Source of the DNA: an uncultured Thermoanaerobaculum sp.
Lineage (GTDB): Bacteria > Acidobacteriota > Thermoanaerobaculia > Thermoanaerobaculales > Thermoanaerobaculaceae
DNA length: 45,496 nt
NCBI GenBank assembly: GCA_937934115.1
Contig: CALHAH010000023.1
Location: 1-45,496, forward strand
Reading direction: 5' to 3'
The notes beneath the pieces were generated by a model that was not told the origin of the DNA, did not search any database, and saw nothing but the letters and a program-made list of their open reading frames with translations. How positions within the stretch are numbered: the stretch's first letter is position 1; each line of letters opens with the position of its first letter. The position numbers were made by a program, and so were the translations under genes. Positions 35,501-45,013 of this stretch are shown here, piece by piece.

Positions 35501-36331
35501 GAGCTATCACTTCGCCGCACGGTGTACCGCCGGGACCTAAGCCTGCAGCGTTTGGTGTTGGAAGAGCTCTTGGGCCACGAGCGAACCGCGTCGCCTGGGC
35601 CGGGGCTTTTGGTTTTCGATGTGCGTATTGCTATTCCCGGCACTTTGGAGGTGCACACGCCGCTGGCGCGGGTGGTGGCGCAAGGGGAGCTGCGTTTGGT
35701 GGGGGACTCTTCCCAGCCTGGGCTTTTGGGTCAAGTGGCGCTGCTCCCGGGCGGCGAGTTGGAGCTGGCTGGGGCGATTTACGAGGTGGAGAGAGCTTCC
35801 ATTCGCTTTGTGGATGCCAACGGCATTCGACCAGTTATTGACCTGCAAGCCCGCGGCCTGGTGCAGAACTTCACGGTGAACTTGGGTGTTGCGGGAACTC
35901 TTGACCGCTTGGTTCCTACGCTTTCCTCGGATCCGCCGTTGCCTGAGAGCGATATCTTGGCGCTGGTGGCACTAGGGGTTTCGCCCACCTCCACTGGGTC
36001 GGGAGCGGCGTCGGCGTCGGCTATGGCTTCATCTTTTCTCACCGAACACCTCACCGGCGCCGTGACCACCCGTACCCGCACGCTCCTGGCGTTAGACCAA
36101 CTGCGCATTGACCCCTTTGTAAGCACCGAGGCGGGCACACCTACAGCCAGAGTCACCATGGTGAAACAACTTTCCCGGGATTGGTCGGTGACGGTTTCCA
36201 CGAATCTCTCGTCCAACCGCGAGGAGGTTGTCCAAAGCCGCTGGCGCGTGAGCAAGGATCTGTTTTTGGAAGCCACGCGGGATACAGACGGTTCTTACTC
36301 TTTGGAGGTCAAGTGGCGCCGGCGGTACTAG
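32582..36331 (+). CDS. tamB: TamB-like translocation/assembly protein
   Basis: A 1249-residue protein with one N-terminal signal-anchor helix (AAVLAVLLLAAQALMVWL), then long beta-rich AsmA/DUF490-type repeats rich in Gly and Val. The conserved C-terminal TamB domain contains LLGQVALLPGGELELAGAIYEVERAS and SDPPLPESDILALVALG. TamB spans the periplasm and works with the Omp85 protein TamA in outer-membrane assembly or lipid transport. The GTG at 32582 follows a G-run (GGGGGGG) that can act as ribosome-binding site and sits 1 nt after the nadK stop. It overlaps the downstream Omp85 gene by 19 nt, as expected for partners. Confidence 0.85.
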   Translation: MTGRWWRRAKWGAAVLAVLLLAAQALMVWLDSAKGRATLARLVADRLAQGLHQQVSVSDARLRLLPLQLSVQGVRVGPASQPVLLLDTAQVNLGSLKLADREVYLDLVRVRGLRVRSGPPPGVGAGGGGALRVSVRQLVVEDASFEELRLAPGVLLSVSHFQLMLAGRPERGFQAAFLRAGAFKLEGVGEFPLAGSLEAWGQVFPEKVHIRRVVVETSWIKANLSGELGLKPEVWVRLGGAVIGDLEAVDSFFGIGIGLRGNVHSATAITAGGAGFGVDAELVSDGVQVAGFEVKQVAGRVHVSPDGLEATLDSGRFAGGVVEGSYQLADFGPSFAHKVALRGHGVGVDDFLAFLGIARGGLAARASVNAELAWEGTAIGLGRGVAVVRLSPGGQGVPAEGQLVVALRGDDALHFEARGLALSGGSVSWQGSLALGSWIPQWSVASPGVPLEAVSRLLAGWVGQPLLPEGLTGTAVFDLTISGAFTDLTVAGPVALSPVCFGPLEADALEGDIRLGQGTLRFTHGQLALGRGSLRFSGELDLKQASPGLWLEYSGRGLPLSRIARWAGLTFPLAGSGAVTGVLTGNLARPELDAELKFEGVSVVGLFLGEGEAHATLQRDVLRVEPFTVGGVSGSLQVDFASHRVAVRSRVRGLGLEPLSPVLARLLGGQVEAEFVGDFPWEEPAGRFALHSAQGVVGEVTLGHAGLSAAFRRPGRWSFNAEVQQKRKAFSGSATLRVESLSLLLLDLLGSDVPVEGELEAQMALALGHSGPPSLSGRITKATLVAEGERVSLTSPAPFTLQGLHFELPGLALAGPSARLFLRGSRQLDGTLAGNISASIPASLMGLFWREAAPRGRLEVLGEISGTEDAPRVEGVLRVEGGSLRIPGLPAPVTGIDGLAELAGDVVSLRKVRFAFQGGTGTCSGQLRFWPSLELDLSLSVAAVRWPLAQGFEPSLDGQLRLAGDVTRMQLSGELSLRRTVYRRDLSLQRLVLEELLGHERTASPGPGLLVFDVRIAIPGTLEVHTPLARVVAQGELRLVGDSSQPGLLGQVALLPGGELELAGAIYEVERASIRFVDANGIRPVIDLQARGLVQNFTVNLGVAGTLDRLVPTLSSDPPLPESDILALVALGVSPTSTGSGAASASAMASSFLTEHLTGAVTTRTRTLLALDQLRIDPFVSTEAGTPTARVTMVKQLSRDWSVTVSTNLSSNREEVVQSRWRVSKDLFLEATRDTDGSYSLEVKWRRRY

Positions 36332-39045
36332 TGCTGTTGGCTGCCATCCCATGGGGGCAGGTGCCGGTGACCACAGTGCACGTGGTAGCCCCCGGTGCCA
36401 AAGACCCGGCACGATTGACCCGCATTTTTGGTGTAAAACCCGGCGAGGTTTTGCATCGACAAGCCATTCGCCAGGGGGTGCAGGCGCTTCTGGCTTCCCA
36501 GGAGGTGGAGGACGTGCGGGTGGAACTCGCCCCGGAGGGCGATGGCGTTACCTTGGTTTTTCGTGCGCAAGTAGCCTCTCGGGTTTCGCGCTTGGAGTTT
36601 TCGGGCCTTCCCCGCCGCCAGAAGGAATTGGTTTCGCGGCAGCTGGGCGTCAAGGTAGGAACCCCCCTTCATATGGCGCACTTTGAGCAGGCTTTGGCGC
36701 GGGCCGCGGAGGTGTTGAAGGCTGACGGTTTCCCCAGCGCCGAATTGCAGCCGGAGCTTAACTTTGACGTGGCACGGGGCACCGTAGACGTTCGTATTTT
36801 GGGCCGCTTAGGCCCACCCATGACCTTGTGCCAAATAGAAGCCACGGGGTTCCCCTGGGACCAGGCCAAGCTTTGGCGCGCTTGTGACGTAAAACCGGGC
36901 AACAGGCTCACCGCCGGCACGCGCGAGGGGATGCGCCGTAAGCTCTTGGCAAGCCTGCGAAAGGCTGGTTTTTGGCAAGCGGAGGTGGAGGGCCCTTTTC
37001 TGCAATCTGAAAGCTGCGGTATTTCGGCGCGGTTTGCGATCACCCCCGGTGATCACTTCACCCTTGCCGTAAAAGGAGACCCCGTCCCCCAGGAGGCATT
37101 GGCGGAAGCGTTGCCGTTTCTTTCGGGTGAGGACGGCTTTGCGGAGGGCTCTGAGGAGTGGCTGGCCAACCGCCTCCGCCTTTTTCTGCAGCGTCGGGGC
37201 TACCTTCTCGCCCAAGTGGGTGTTTCGCAAGAGACGACACCTTCGGGGCGCCGCTTGGTGGTGGCGGTAAAACGGGGGAGCAAGCTACCCATCTTGGGTG
37301 TTCGCTTCCCGGGGATTTCTGAACAGAGCTCCTTGGCAGCCACCCTGCGAGGATATGTCACTGCCGCAGCGGGGAGGCTGGCGACGCTTGCCGGCCATAC
37401 CGTGGACGACGACCACTTAACTGGTGACCGCGATGCCCTCCAGCAGGCCTTGCAAGCCTTGGGCTACGCCCAAGTCCAGGTGGGTGTGCCGCGGCTTATC
37501 CGCGAGGGAAAAGGTGTGGTGGTGGAATTCCCGGTGGAGCTGGGGCCGCGCTTGGTGGTAGGCAGCCTCGAGCTTCGCGGATGGCCGGAGGGTTTGGATG
37601 TACCTGCACTTCCTTTGGCCAGCGGTGAAGCTTGGAGTCAAGGTGCGGAAGAAGAGGCGCGAGTGCTGCTTGCCGACCATCTGGCCAGCGCTGGCTTTCC
37701 AGAAGCCGCGGTCAAGACCTGGCACCAGTGCCGGGAAAGCACCTGCGAGGTTGTCATCGAAGTGCAGCCGGGACCTCGCGTGTATATCAGCCGAGTGGTG
37801 GTAGCGGCCTTGGGCCGCACCGATCCGGCCGTCGTGGAAAAAATGGTAGGTGTCACAAGCGGCGAGCCCTTTTCTCCTGAGACCGTCCTGCAGGCGCAGA
37901 GGCGGCTTTTGAGTTTGGGGATTTTCGAAAAAGTTACGGTCAAGGAAATTCCAGGGCAGGATTTCGGTGGGGAAAGGGGGCTGGTGGTGGAGCCGGTGGA
38001 GGCTCCTTCCCGGTCGGTAACTGTAGGCATTGGCTGGGATACCGAAGACAAGCTGCGGCTTTCTGGAACCTGGTCGGAGCTGAACCTCTGGGGGAAGGCG
38101 CGGACGCTTTCGGTGGAAGGTCGTTTTTCGGCGCGGACCAGGCGTTTCCAAGTCAACTATCGAGAGCCGGCTCTTTTAGGTCTTTTTGGGCAACCCACTT
38201 GGGTTGCGATTTACCGCACTGAGGAGACGTTTCCCACGTACTCCTTGCTGCGGCGGGGGATGTGGGTGGAGGTGGGTGACCACCTGGTGCGCCCCAAGCG
38301 CTTCTTGCTGCGCTATGACTACCAGATTATTGCCCCCGATGCCCCAGAGGACATCCTTTCAGGCTTGGAGCGTGCCAAACAGCAGCTGCGCTTGGCGTCG
38401 CTCACGCCTATCTTCGAGTGGGATACCCGAGACGACGTTTTGTCTCCCACCAGGGGAACACTTTTTACTTTGCAGCTGCAAAGGGCTTTCCCGGTTTTTT
38501 TGGCGGATGCCGCGTTTACCAAAGTAACTGCTGGGGTTTCTTGGCTTAAGCCGGCATGGGATACGGTTTTAGCTTTCGGCTTGCGAACCGGTGCGGTGAA
38601 GCCCTACCAGGGGAGCGCGGCAACCCCGGATAATTTGCGCGTACCCATTGCCGCGCGTTTCTTTGCCGGTGGCCGCATTTCCCATAGGGCTTTTGCCACC
38701 GACCGTTTAGGAATCCCGGGGCAAACCTTGCTGTGTCCCCGCAGCAAAACAAGCTGCACGGTGAGTGAGCTCGAACCGGTAGGCGGCGCAGCGCAGCTTT
38801 TGGCCAACGTAGAGTGGCGGGTACCGATTTCGGGATCGCTGGGTGTGGCCCTGTTTTTAGATTCTGGCAACACCTGGGCTAGCCTCTCGCAAATGGCCGT
38901 GGACGACCTCCGTTGGGGAGCAGGTCTTGGCTTGCGTTTTGAAACACCTGTGGGACCGCTGCGTTTGGAGTACGGTTGGAAGCTGGATCGCCTGCCGGGA
39001 GAGTCCAAAGGAGAACTGTTCCTTTCCTTCGGCAACCCCTTCTGA
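36313..39045 (+). CDS. tamA: Omp85-family outer-membrane protein (TamA/BamA-like)
   Basis: A 910-residue outer-membrane protein. The signal peptide (VAPAVLVLLAAIPWGQ) is followed by several POTRA domains up to about residue 550 (for example RLTRIFGVKPGEVLHRQAI, VVEKMVGVTSGEPFSPETVLQAQRRLLSLGIFEKVTVK). A C-terminal 16-strand barrel of the bacterial-surface-antigen type follows, with RYDYQIIAP, FEWDTRDDVLSPTRGTLFTL, the RFFAGGRISHRAF segment equivalent to the conserved L6 loop xRGF/Y region, and the terminal strand GELFLSFGNPF ending in Phe. The GTG at 36313 has GGAGG 4 nt upstream; another GTG at 36331 overlaps the tamB stop. Adjacency to tamB supports TamA, but the long POTRA region means a BamA paralogue is not excluded. 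Confidence 0.83.
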   Translation: MAPAVLVLLAAIPWGQVPVTTVHVVAPGAKDPARLTRIFGVKPGEVLHRQAIRQGVQALLASQEVEDVRVELAPEGDGVTLVFRAQVASRVSRLEFSGLPRRQKELVSRQLGVKVGTPLHMAHFEQALARAAEVLKADGFPSAELQPELNFDVARGTVDVRILGRLGPPMTLCQIEATGFPWDQAKLWRACDVKPGNRLTAGTREGMRRKLLASLRKAGFWQAEVEGPFLQSESCGISARFAITPGDHFTLAVKGDPVPQEALAEALPFLSGEDGFAEGSEEWLANRLRLFLQRRGYLLAQVGVSQETTPSGRRLVVAVKRGSKLPILGVRFPGISEQSSLAATLRGYVTAAAGRLATLAGHTVDDDHLTGDRDALQQALQALGYAQVQVGVPRLIREGKGVVVEFPVELGPRLVVGSLELRGWPEGLDVPALPLASGEAWSQGAEEEARVLLADHLASAGFPEAAVKTWHQCRESTCEVVIEVQPGPRVYISRVVVAALGRTDPAVVEKMVGVTSGEPFSPETVLQAQRRLLSLGIFEKVTVKEIPGQDFGGERGLVVEPVEAPSRSVTVGIGWDTEDKLRLSGTWSELNLWGKARTLSVEGRFSARTRRFQVNYREPALLGLFGQPTWVAIYRTEETFPTYSLLRRGMWVEVGDHLVRPKRFLLRYDYQIIAPDAPEDILSGLERAKQQLRLASLTPIFEWDTRDDVLSPTRGTLFTLQLQRAFPVFLADAAFTKVTAGVSWLKPAWDTVLAFGLRTGAVKPYQGSAATPDNLRVPIAARFFAGGRISHRAFATDRLGIPGQTLLCPRSKTSCTVSELEPVGGAAQLLANVEWRVPISGSLGVALFLDSGNTWASLSQMAVDDLRWGAGLGLRFETPVGPLRLEYGWKLDRLPGESKGELFLSFGNPF

Positions 39046-39074
39046 GGAGGGTCCTCGGCGTCGCAAAAAGGGTG

Positions 39075-39080
39075 TATGAT
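39075..39080 (+). promoter_or_regulatory. Possible -10 box upstream of the GWxTD gene
   Basis: TATGAT (five of six matches) lies 48 nt before the ATG at 39129 in the 83-nt gap after the Omp85 gene. No convincing -35 was found. A GAGGAG ribosome-binding site sits about 10 nt before the ATG. Confidence 0.3.
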
Positions 39081-39128
39081 GCTGTTGCCCCGCCGGCAGC
39101 GCGGGGCGAGATGAGGAGACCAGATCCG

Positions 39129-40571
39129 ATGAGCAAACGTTTGGCAGCAACTTTTTTGGCGATGGCCATGGGTGCCTCCGGCTTGAGGGCCGACACCCTG
39201 CCGTTGGTTAAGGACATTCTTAAAAGCCCCACCGGCTACCTCTTTACCAAAGATGAGAGAAAAGCCTTGGAAAAACTCGCCAGCGAGCAGGAAGTCAACA
39301 AGTTCTTGGAGCTGTTTTGGGCGAAGAGAGATCCAGACCTCAACACCCAGGTCAACGAGTTCAAAGCCGACTTTGAGGCGCGAGTAAAGGCTGCCGACAA
39401 AATGTTTTCTGTGGGTGCAACCCCGGGCAGCCTTACCGATCGGGGCAAGGTACTCCTCCTCCTCGGTCGTCCTACCCGCGCTTCCAATCTCCCCGCGGGA
39501 TCGGCGGTACAGGGGGCGCAGAGGGACACCGGCCCATACCAAGACCGGGGAGCCACGGAAATTTGGGTTTACACCAAGGATCGTTTGCCCCAGGGTCTGG
39601 TCAAGGCCGAAGAGGTGTGGGCGGTCTTCATTGAAACGCGGGTGGGTAGCAACGAGTTCATCTTGGACCGCACCGACCCGCGAAACGTGGCGGTCATGAA
39701 AATTTTGGCGGAAATGCCCGAGGTGTTGGTGAGAAACCCTAAGCTTACGGAAGTTCCGCGCTTGGGTCTTTTGCCCAGGTCCAAGGCAGCCAAGGGTGAG
39801 GACCTGGCTGTGTTCGACAAGGGCGAAGTTTGGCCAGAGGGCGCTTTGAGCTTTGTGGCCGAAGGCGTGGTTGCCACCAGCCTGAACCCCATTTGGCTTT
39901 ATATACAGCTGCCCGACGCGGTGGGTCCGGCAGCTTCGGTGGTGGGCCGAGTGACGACAACGGACGGTGACGAAGTTGGCACCTTCGTTAAGGATATCGT
40001 GCCGCTTTCGGTTAGCGGTGGCCGTGGCTACGAGTTCAGCTTGCCCCTGGATCCTGGCAAGTACCAGTTGCAGATAGCCCTCCTGGATTCTGCCAAGAAC
40101 GTATTGGCTTCGAAAGCCTTAACCTTTGAGGTGTCAAGCATTCCCGAAACCGGTACCGTGATTTCGCCCTTTTACTGGGGTGTGGATGTTCGCCAGGAAG
40201 CCACAGCCCACCTGGGGGATCCTTTTAACATCGGTGGTTGGCACGTGATCCCCCGTGCCAGCAACGCCTACACGTCCAAGGAAAACCTGGCGTACTTTTG
40301 TTACATCTTGCACCCCGCTTTGGACGATAGCGGCAAAGCCGATTATCGGGTAACCCTGACCGTTTACAAGGATGACAAAAAGCTCAACGAGAATGCGGAT
40401 CAGCCGGTAAACCTTTCGCAAGTGGCTCCTGACCTCTGGATGTTTGGCAACGGCTTGCCCCTTTCCGTATTCCGCAAGAGCGGGGACTACGTTTTGGAGG
40501 TGCGGCTGCGGGATGCGCGGGCCAACGTGGAGCGCACGGCGCGAATCCCGCTTTCCGTCACGGTGCAGTGA
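39129..40571 (+). CDS. GWxTD-domain secreted protein
   Basis: A 480-residue exported protein with signal peptide [21 protein letters not shown]. The conserved GWxTD-type region is residues about 40-150: [15 protein letters not shown], then [17 protein letters not shown], where the usual GWxTD is replaced by PGSLTD, then TEIWVY. The C-terminal half is made of beta-sandwich segments ([36 protein letters not shown]). The family is common in Acidobacteriota and Bacteroidota and has no established function. Its stop codon overlaps the ribBA start (GTGA). Confidence 0.8.
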   Translation: MSKRLAATFLAMAMGASGLRADTLPLVKDILKSPTGYLFTKDERKALEKLASEQEVNKFLELFWAKRDPDLNTQVNEFKADFEARVKAADKMFSVGATPGSLTDRGKVLLLLGRPTRASNLPAGSAVQGAQRDTGPYQDRGATEIWVYTKDRLPQGLVKAEEVWAVFIETRVGSNEFILDRTDPRNVAVMKILAEMPEVLVRNPKLTEVPRLGLLPRSKAAKGEDLAVFDKGEVWPEGALSFVAEGVVATSLNPIWLYIQLPDAVGPAASVVGRVTTTDGDEVGTFVKDIVPLSVSGGRGYEFSLPLDPGKYQLQIALLDSAKNVLASKALTFEVSSIPETGTVISPFYWGVDVRQEATAHLGDPFNIGGWHVIPRASNAYTSKENLAYFCYILHPALDDSGKADYRVTLTVYKDDKKLNENADQPVNLSQVAPDLWMFGNGLPLSVFRKSGDYVLEVRLRDARANVERTARIPLSVTVQ

Positions 40572-41791
40572 ACGGCCTAACCGCAACCAACGTTTTTGCC
40601 ACGGTGGAAGAGGCCGCGGAGGAGTTCCGCCGCGGCCGCTTTGTCATCATCGTGGACGACGAGGCCAGGGAAAACGAAGGTGACTTGGCGATTGCTGCTG
40701 AAAAGGTGAGCCCGGAAGCCATCAACTTCATGGCCACCCATGCTCGCGGCTTGATTTGCGTAAGCCTCACCGAGGAGCGGTGCGATCAGTTGGATTTGCC
40801 GCTTATGGTGCAGGAAAACACCTCGCCACACGGGACCGCCTTTTGTGTTTCCGTAGAGGCGCGAGGTCGCGTGACCACTGGCATTTCTGCCGCTGATCGC
40901 GCGGCCACGGTGCAAGCCCTCATTGACCCCAAAACCAAACCCGAAGACCTTATCCGCCCGGGGCACATGTTCCCCCTGCGAGCCAAACCGGGTGGGGTTT
41001 TAAAACGCGCGGGGCACACCGAAGCTTCTGTGGACTTGGCACGCATCGCCGGCTTGTACCCGGCGGCGGTGATTTGCGAAATCATGGACGAAGACGGCAC
41101 CATGGCTCGCTTGCCGCGCCTGGCCAGCTTTGCCACTGAACACGGGTTGAAGATCCTCACCGTTCGCGATCTCATTGCGTACCGCTTACGCTCAGAACGA
41201 CTGGTGGAGTTGGTGGCCTCACCTCAGTTACCCACGCGCTTTGGAGACTTTCGCGTTTACGCTTTCCGCAGCATGGTCACCAACGAGGAGCACCTCGCCT
41301 TGGTAATGGGAGAGGTTTCGCCGGAAGAACCGGTATTGGTGCGCGTGCATTCCCAGTGCCTAACGGGCGACATCTTTGGCTCTGCGCGGTGCGACTGCGG
41401 CGCGCAGCTGGAAGCAGCGTTGTCCAGGATAGCCGCCGAGGGCAAGGGCGTGCTTTTGTACCTGTTGCAGGAAGGGCGCGGTATTGGGCTCATCAATAAG
41501 CTCAAGGCTTACCAGTTGCAGGACGAGGGCTTGGACACGGTGGAGGCCAACCACCGTTTGGGCTTTGGTGCCGATCAGCGGGATTACGGCGTGGGTGCGC
41601 AAATCCTGCGGGAGCTGGGGGTGCGCAAGATGCGTCTCATGACCAACAACCCCGCGAAGTACGTGGCGCTTTCCGGTTACGGTTTGGAAATCGTGGAACG
41701 CATCCCGCTGGAAGTCCCACCCACACCTCATTCCCGCAAATACCTGCGGGCAAAAAAGGAAAAGCTGGGCCACATTCTGAAGATGGTTTAG
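40568..41791 (+). CDS. ribBA: RibBA: DHBP synthase / GTP cyclohydrolase II
   Basis: A 407-residue bifunctional riboflavin-synthesis enzyme. Residues 1-205 are 3,4-dihydroxy-2-butanone-4-phosphate synthase ([17 protein letters not shown] near 29-45, [28 protein letters not shown] near 133-160). Residues 206-407 are GTP cyclohydrolase II with Zn ligands in [15 protein letters not shown] and the catalytic [13 protein letters not shown] and [16 protein letters not shown]. All key residues are present in both halves. The GTG start overlaps the preceding TGA stop by 4 nt, so translation is coupled to the GWxTD gene; other rib genes are not in the window and no FMN riboswitch is seen. Confidence 0.95.
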   Translation: MNGLTATNVFATVEEAAEEFRRGRFVIIVDDEARENEGDLAIAAEKVSPEAINFMATHARGLICVSLTEERCDQLDLPLMVQENTSPHGTAFCVSVEARGRVTTGISAADRAATVQALIDPKTKPEDLIRPGHMFPLRAKPGGVLKRAGHTEASVDLARIAGLYPAAVICEIMDEDGTMARLPRLASFATEHGLKILTVRDLIAYRLRSERLVELVASPQLPTRFGDFRVYAFRSMVTNEEHLALVMGEVSPEEPVLVRVHSQCLTGDIFGSARCDCGAQLEAALSRIAAEGKGVLLYLLQEGRGIGLINKLKAYQLQDEGLDTVEANHRLGFGADQRDYGVGAQILRELGVRKMRLMTNNPAKYVALSGYGLEIVERIPLEVPPTPHSRKYLRAKKEKLGHILKMV

Positions 41792-43335
41792 GGCCTTTGG
41801 GGATCCGGGATCACCGAAGGGCGACGGGGAGGGGGCGCGCTTGGCCGTTTCCCTACGGCCTCCGCGGCGCTCGGGACGAACTGCAAGAAATAAACACGCC
41901 CGAGATTGGCAATTGGTTCTGCCAACCCAGGGTGGACGCGGTTGAAGGTTTCCACCTCAAAGTCGAAAAGCGGCAAAAAAGCGGGAAACCCTTGTTGCTG
42001 GGATACTTGAAGCAGATCCTTTAGCTCCCCGGGGGTCATAAGATCGTAACGGACAATGCCGCGCGAACTGTAAAAGTAAAAAGCACCGGAAAGCTGCATG
42101 GCGAAAAGCCACGAGGTCTCTGGGGTTTGGCTGCAAACCCAGTGAACACTTTGCCGGTACACAATTTCCTCGCGAGAAAGGGAGAAGACCCGCAGCTTGA
42201 TCAGCCAAGTAACGTTGGCGCCGAGCGCCAGCAAAGCCATAAAGGCGGGTAGGGCGACCGCCCAGCGCTTGGAAAACCTCTCTGCCATGAATTGTTGCAG
42301 GTCAGAAAAAGCGGCAACACCTGCCAAAACCAAAGCGGGGAGAGCCGGCAGTACAAAGCGCAGGTACCACCACGTGTCGTTGGTGTACTTGTAAAAGGCG
42401 TAAAAGGCGAAAAACGGCAGCCACCAAAGGGCAAGCAAGAGGTGCAGCGGTTGGCGACGGCGGATGGCTCCTAGATGGGCGAAGAAAGACACGAAGGCAA
42501 TGGGTGAGAAAAAGCGGCCGATCCAGGAGGCGTAATGCGAAAGCGTGGGCAAGAAATAGCGCAGCTTGAATTCCCTGGCCATGGCGCCGTAACCGGTGCG
42601 CCAAAAGGCCCCGTACTGCACGTGGTTGTAGAAAAAGAGCACGGAAAGCAAAGGGGCAGCACCTAATGCAAAAAAGAGGTGTTTCTTCGGTTGCCGACCA
42701 AAAGCATAAGCAAGCGCGGGGTAAAGCAGGGCGTTGGTGGGCCTAGTGGCTACACCTAGGGCAAAGAAAAAACCAGACAAAGGGGCAAAACCCGGTCTTT
42801 TTTGCGCACGAACCGCAAAAAATATGGCGGCTAGGGCCCAGGTGCTTGCGGGCCCGTCGCTCATGTTCCAAGTGAAAAAACGCACGGTCACCGGGTTTGC
42901 CGCCACCAGCAGGGTGGCGACAAGCGATGCCGCCCGCGGCAAGCCAAAAGCGCGTCCCAGGCGGTAGGTGAAGAAAACCAGCAGCACTCCGCAAAAAACG
43001 TTCACCGCTTGGGCAGCGGTTTCCAGGGAGCCTGTAAGCTCTGCAAAAAGGGCTTGGGTGACGGAAAGACCGGGAGGGTAGACAGGGATGAGCTCTTTGC
43101 CGTCGGCGGAGGGACTGAAACCCAGGGGAGTGAAAAGCCACGGTCGAAACTGGCCTTGGTGCAACCCCACGGGGAGGCGGAGGGGTTCGCGCATTTTACC
43201 GGCCAAAAAAAGCCGCGCCGTGTTCATGTAGCCGCTGTTGTCGGCCCCCGAAGCCACCCCTTGTGCATGGCGAGCCAAAAGCCACCCATAGGCCACCAGA
43301 GTCCCCAGCCCCGCTGCTGCCAAGAGTCGTCGCAC
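41788..43335 (-). CDS. Membrane glycosyltransferase (GT39/ArnT-like, GT-C fold)
   Basis: A 515-residue polytopic inner-membrane protein. A first helix ([18 protein letters not shown]) is followed by the periplasmic catalytic loop [17 protein letters not shown], where Asp in D-x-x-x-Y is typical for lipid-linked-sugar GT-C enzymes. About ten further helices and a soluble C-terminal tail follow. It probably transfers a sugar from a polyprenyl-phosphate donor. The GTG at 43335 is chosen because TACTAT lies exactly 6 nt upstream and the first helix begins right after it; the open frame extends far upstream without sense. Its TAA stop overlaps the ribBA TAG. Confidence 0.8.
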   Translation of the reverse strand: MRRLLAAAGLGTLVAYGWLLARHAQGVASGADNSGYMNTARLFLAGKMREPLRLPVGLHQGQFRPWLFTPLGFSPSADGKELIPVYPPGLSVTQALFAELTGSLETAAQAVNVFCGVLLVFFTYRLGRAFGLPRAASLVATLLVAANPVTVRFFTWNMSDGPASTWALAAIFFAVRAQKRPGFAPLSGFFFALGVATRPTNALLYPALAYAFGRQPKKHLFFALGAAPLLSVLFFYNHVQYGAFWRTGYGAMAREFKLRYFLPTLSHYASWIGRFFSPIAFVSFFAHLGAIRRRQPLHLLLALWWLPFFAFYAFYKYTNDTWWYLRFVLPALPALVLAGVAAFSDLQQFMAERFSKRWAVALPAFMALLALGANVTWLIKLRVFSLSREEIVYRQSVHWVCSQTPETSWLFAMQLSGAFYFYSSRGIVRYDLMTPGELKDLLQVSQQQGFPAFLPLFDFEVETFNRVHPGLAEPIANLGRVYFLQFVPSAAEAVGKRPSAPPPRRPSVIPDPQRP

Positions 43336-43341
43336 CCGCGT

Positions 43342-43347
43342 ATAGTA
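43342..43347 (-). promoter_or_regulatory. -10 box of the GT39-like gene, leaderless geometry
   Basis: On the minus strand TACTAT is followed by exactly 6 nt (ACGCGG) and the GTG at 43335. No ribosome-binding site is present. Confidence 0.4.
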
Positions 43348-43419
43348 GCGCAGCTGCCAAGGCTTCCGCTTGCGGCCGCGTACAAGAACACTGAAGGCGT
43401 ACCCTGGAGCACGCCAGCG

Positions 43420-44985
43420 ATGCAAATAGCTTTTGTTCTCATCGTGGCAAGTACCTGGCCGCTGGGGGGGCGAGCACCTGAAAGCTGGGGCGTTTCCTTT
43501 TCCTCCAGCACCTACGAAGAGGTGAGGGGTGCTGTGGTGCTCGCAGATGCTTAGAATGGTCAAACCCTTTGGAGCCGGGAGCCTTCGGGAAAGCCGCGGA
43601 GACTGGCGGTGTTGTCCTCGGGAGCTTTGGCGCTTTTTGGGGAAATTTGTTCCTTGTTGGGCCTGACGGGGAAAATTAGGCGACCTACGAGTTTGCAACT
43701 CTCCAAGGGGAGCCGCTTTTCCCCGGCTTTGTTGCGCAAACGGAAGACGGCTTTCTCAGGTTGCAAGGGGGACCCATGGGGCAGGTAGTGGAAACGGCCA
43801 CGGATACATTTGGCGTCTCAGTCCTACGGATGAGGCCTTGGGCGGTTGGACCGTTGCAAGCGCGCCGGGTTTTGCGGCGGCTGCTGTTTTACAGGTTGGC
43901 TCGTAAATTTTTGTGGGGTCCCCGCGCCCGTCCACACCCGCCATCAATTCCTGGGTGGCGCCAGTTGACGTGCGAGGTTCCGTGGTGTGGGCCACAGCCC
44001 TTTCCGGGGATCCACCTCTTTGGTGGCAAGAAGACACGAGGAGGTTTTCTTTACTTGCGGCTCAGGCTTTGTGGCTTTGCAGCGGGGGCTTGTCCTTGTG
44101 GCCCTGAATTTTTCTTTTGGTCCCACACCTCTTAGTTTTCTCCATGGTCTTGTTTTCCTGGATGCGGAAGGAAAGCTCATCAACGCCGAAGGCGGGTGGT
44201 GGACGGGTCGCCGTTCCTGGGGTCAAGTGGCCGGCGTGCATCCCGACGGCAGCGTTTTGTGGCTGGAACGCGGCCCAGGGGTATTCGCCACTGGAATGCT
44301 TTGCTGGAAAAAATGGGGGGCTGGCCTGAGCGTACCCCCGCGTGTCCCAAGTTTCCAATGTTCGTAAACACGGCGCCCGCGTCCTTGGCGCTCATTCCCG
44401 CCGGTGTGCATGTGCACCGAAGCTCTGGCCGACTGGCGGCCTTCCCCATCCCTTTTGCAACGTTTTTAACGAAAACAAGCCTCTCTTGCGCCGCGTAAAA
44501 AGGGGATGCGGACCTAGCTGTGGCAGGCTCCGTGGATTGGCAGGAAGACATCGGCACTCACGTTTTACGTGCAGGCGTGAGGAATTTTGGCCCCAAAGAC
44601 GCTTAAGACGTCTTTCTTTCGGACTCACCGGAGAACCCACGAACTCGCGCTTTTCCTGCTGGCGGGAGGAGCCGTGGCAAGGGGTTTGGTTTCTTGTTAT
44701 TTTCCAAAAATGACGGTGGGCGAAGAAGTGGCAATGGCTGTGGTTTTGCCAGGAGGCTATGATCTCACCCGGGTGGGTTGCGCTGTGACGGCGTGGAGCC
44801 CCGACCCTTGCGCCAGTAACAACCGCGTGCGCCTTCGCCTTGCACGGCGCACCTTGGTTCCTAGGCTAACAGGACCGGCAGGCCATGGGGAGGTGTAGGC
44901 TTTCATTGACCTCACGTAGGCGTTCGGTAAGCGCTAGAAGGCGAAGATCTTAAACCTAAAGAAGGCGTTGCGGGAAAAGTAGCGG
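43420..44985 (+). pseudogene. Decayed secreted protein gene, probably beta-propeller type
   Basis: An ATG at 43420 opens a signal-peptide-like start (QIAFVLIVASTWPLGGRAP), but TAG stops it at 43552-43554 in the middle of VVLADA-x-NGQTLW, a PQQ-propeller-like blade. Further blade-like pieces follow in shifted frames: NLFLVGPDGEN then TAG; DGFLRLQGG; RIFVGSP-like after a TAA; SVVWATALSGDPPLWWQEDT; LVFLDAEGKLINAEGGWWTG and GVHPDGSVLWLERGPG. Degenerate coding-like sequence continues to about 44985. At least three stops and several frameshifts are needed to join them. I cannot name the family; the joined reading is inference. It is divergent from the GT39-like gene. Confidence 0.5.
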
Positions 44986-44986
44986 G

Positions 44987-45013
44987 GTAGCCGCGGATGT
45001 AACGCGCGGCTAC
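44987..45013 (-). terminator. Hairpin at the end of the coiled-coil gene
   Basis: GTAGCCGCG and CGCGGCTAC pair perfectly over 9 bp with a 9-nt loop, covering the stop codon at 45010-45012. A TTTT follows after 9 nt on the minus strand. It may be a weak intrinsic terminator. Confidence 0.4.
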
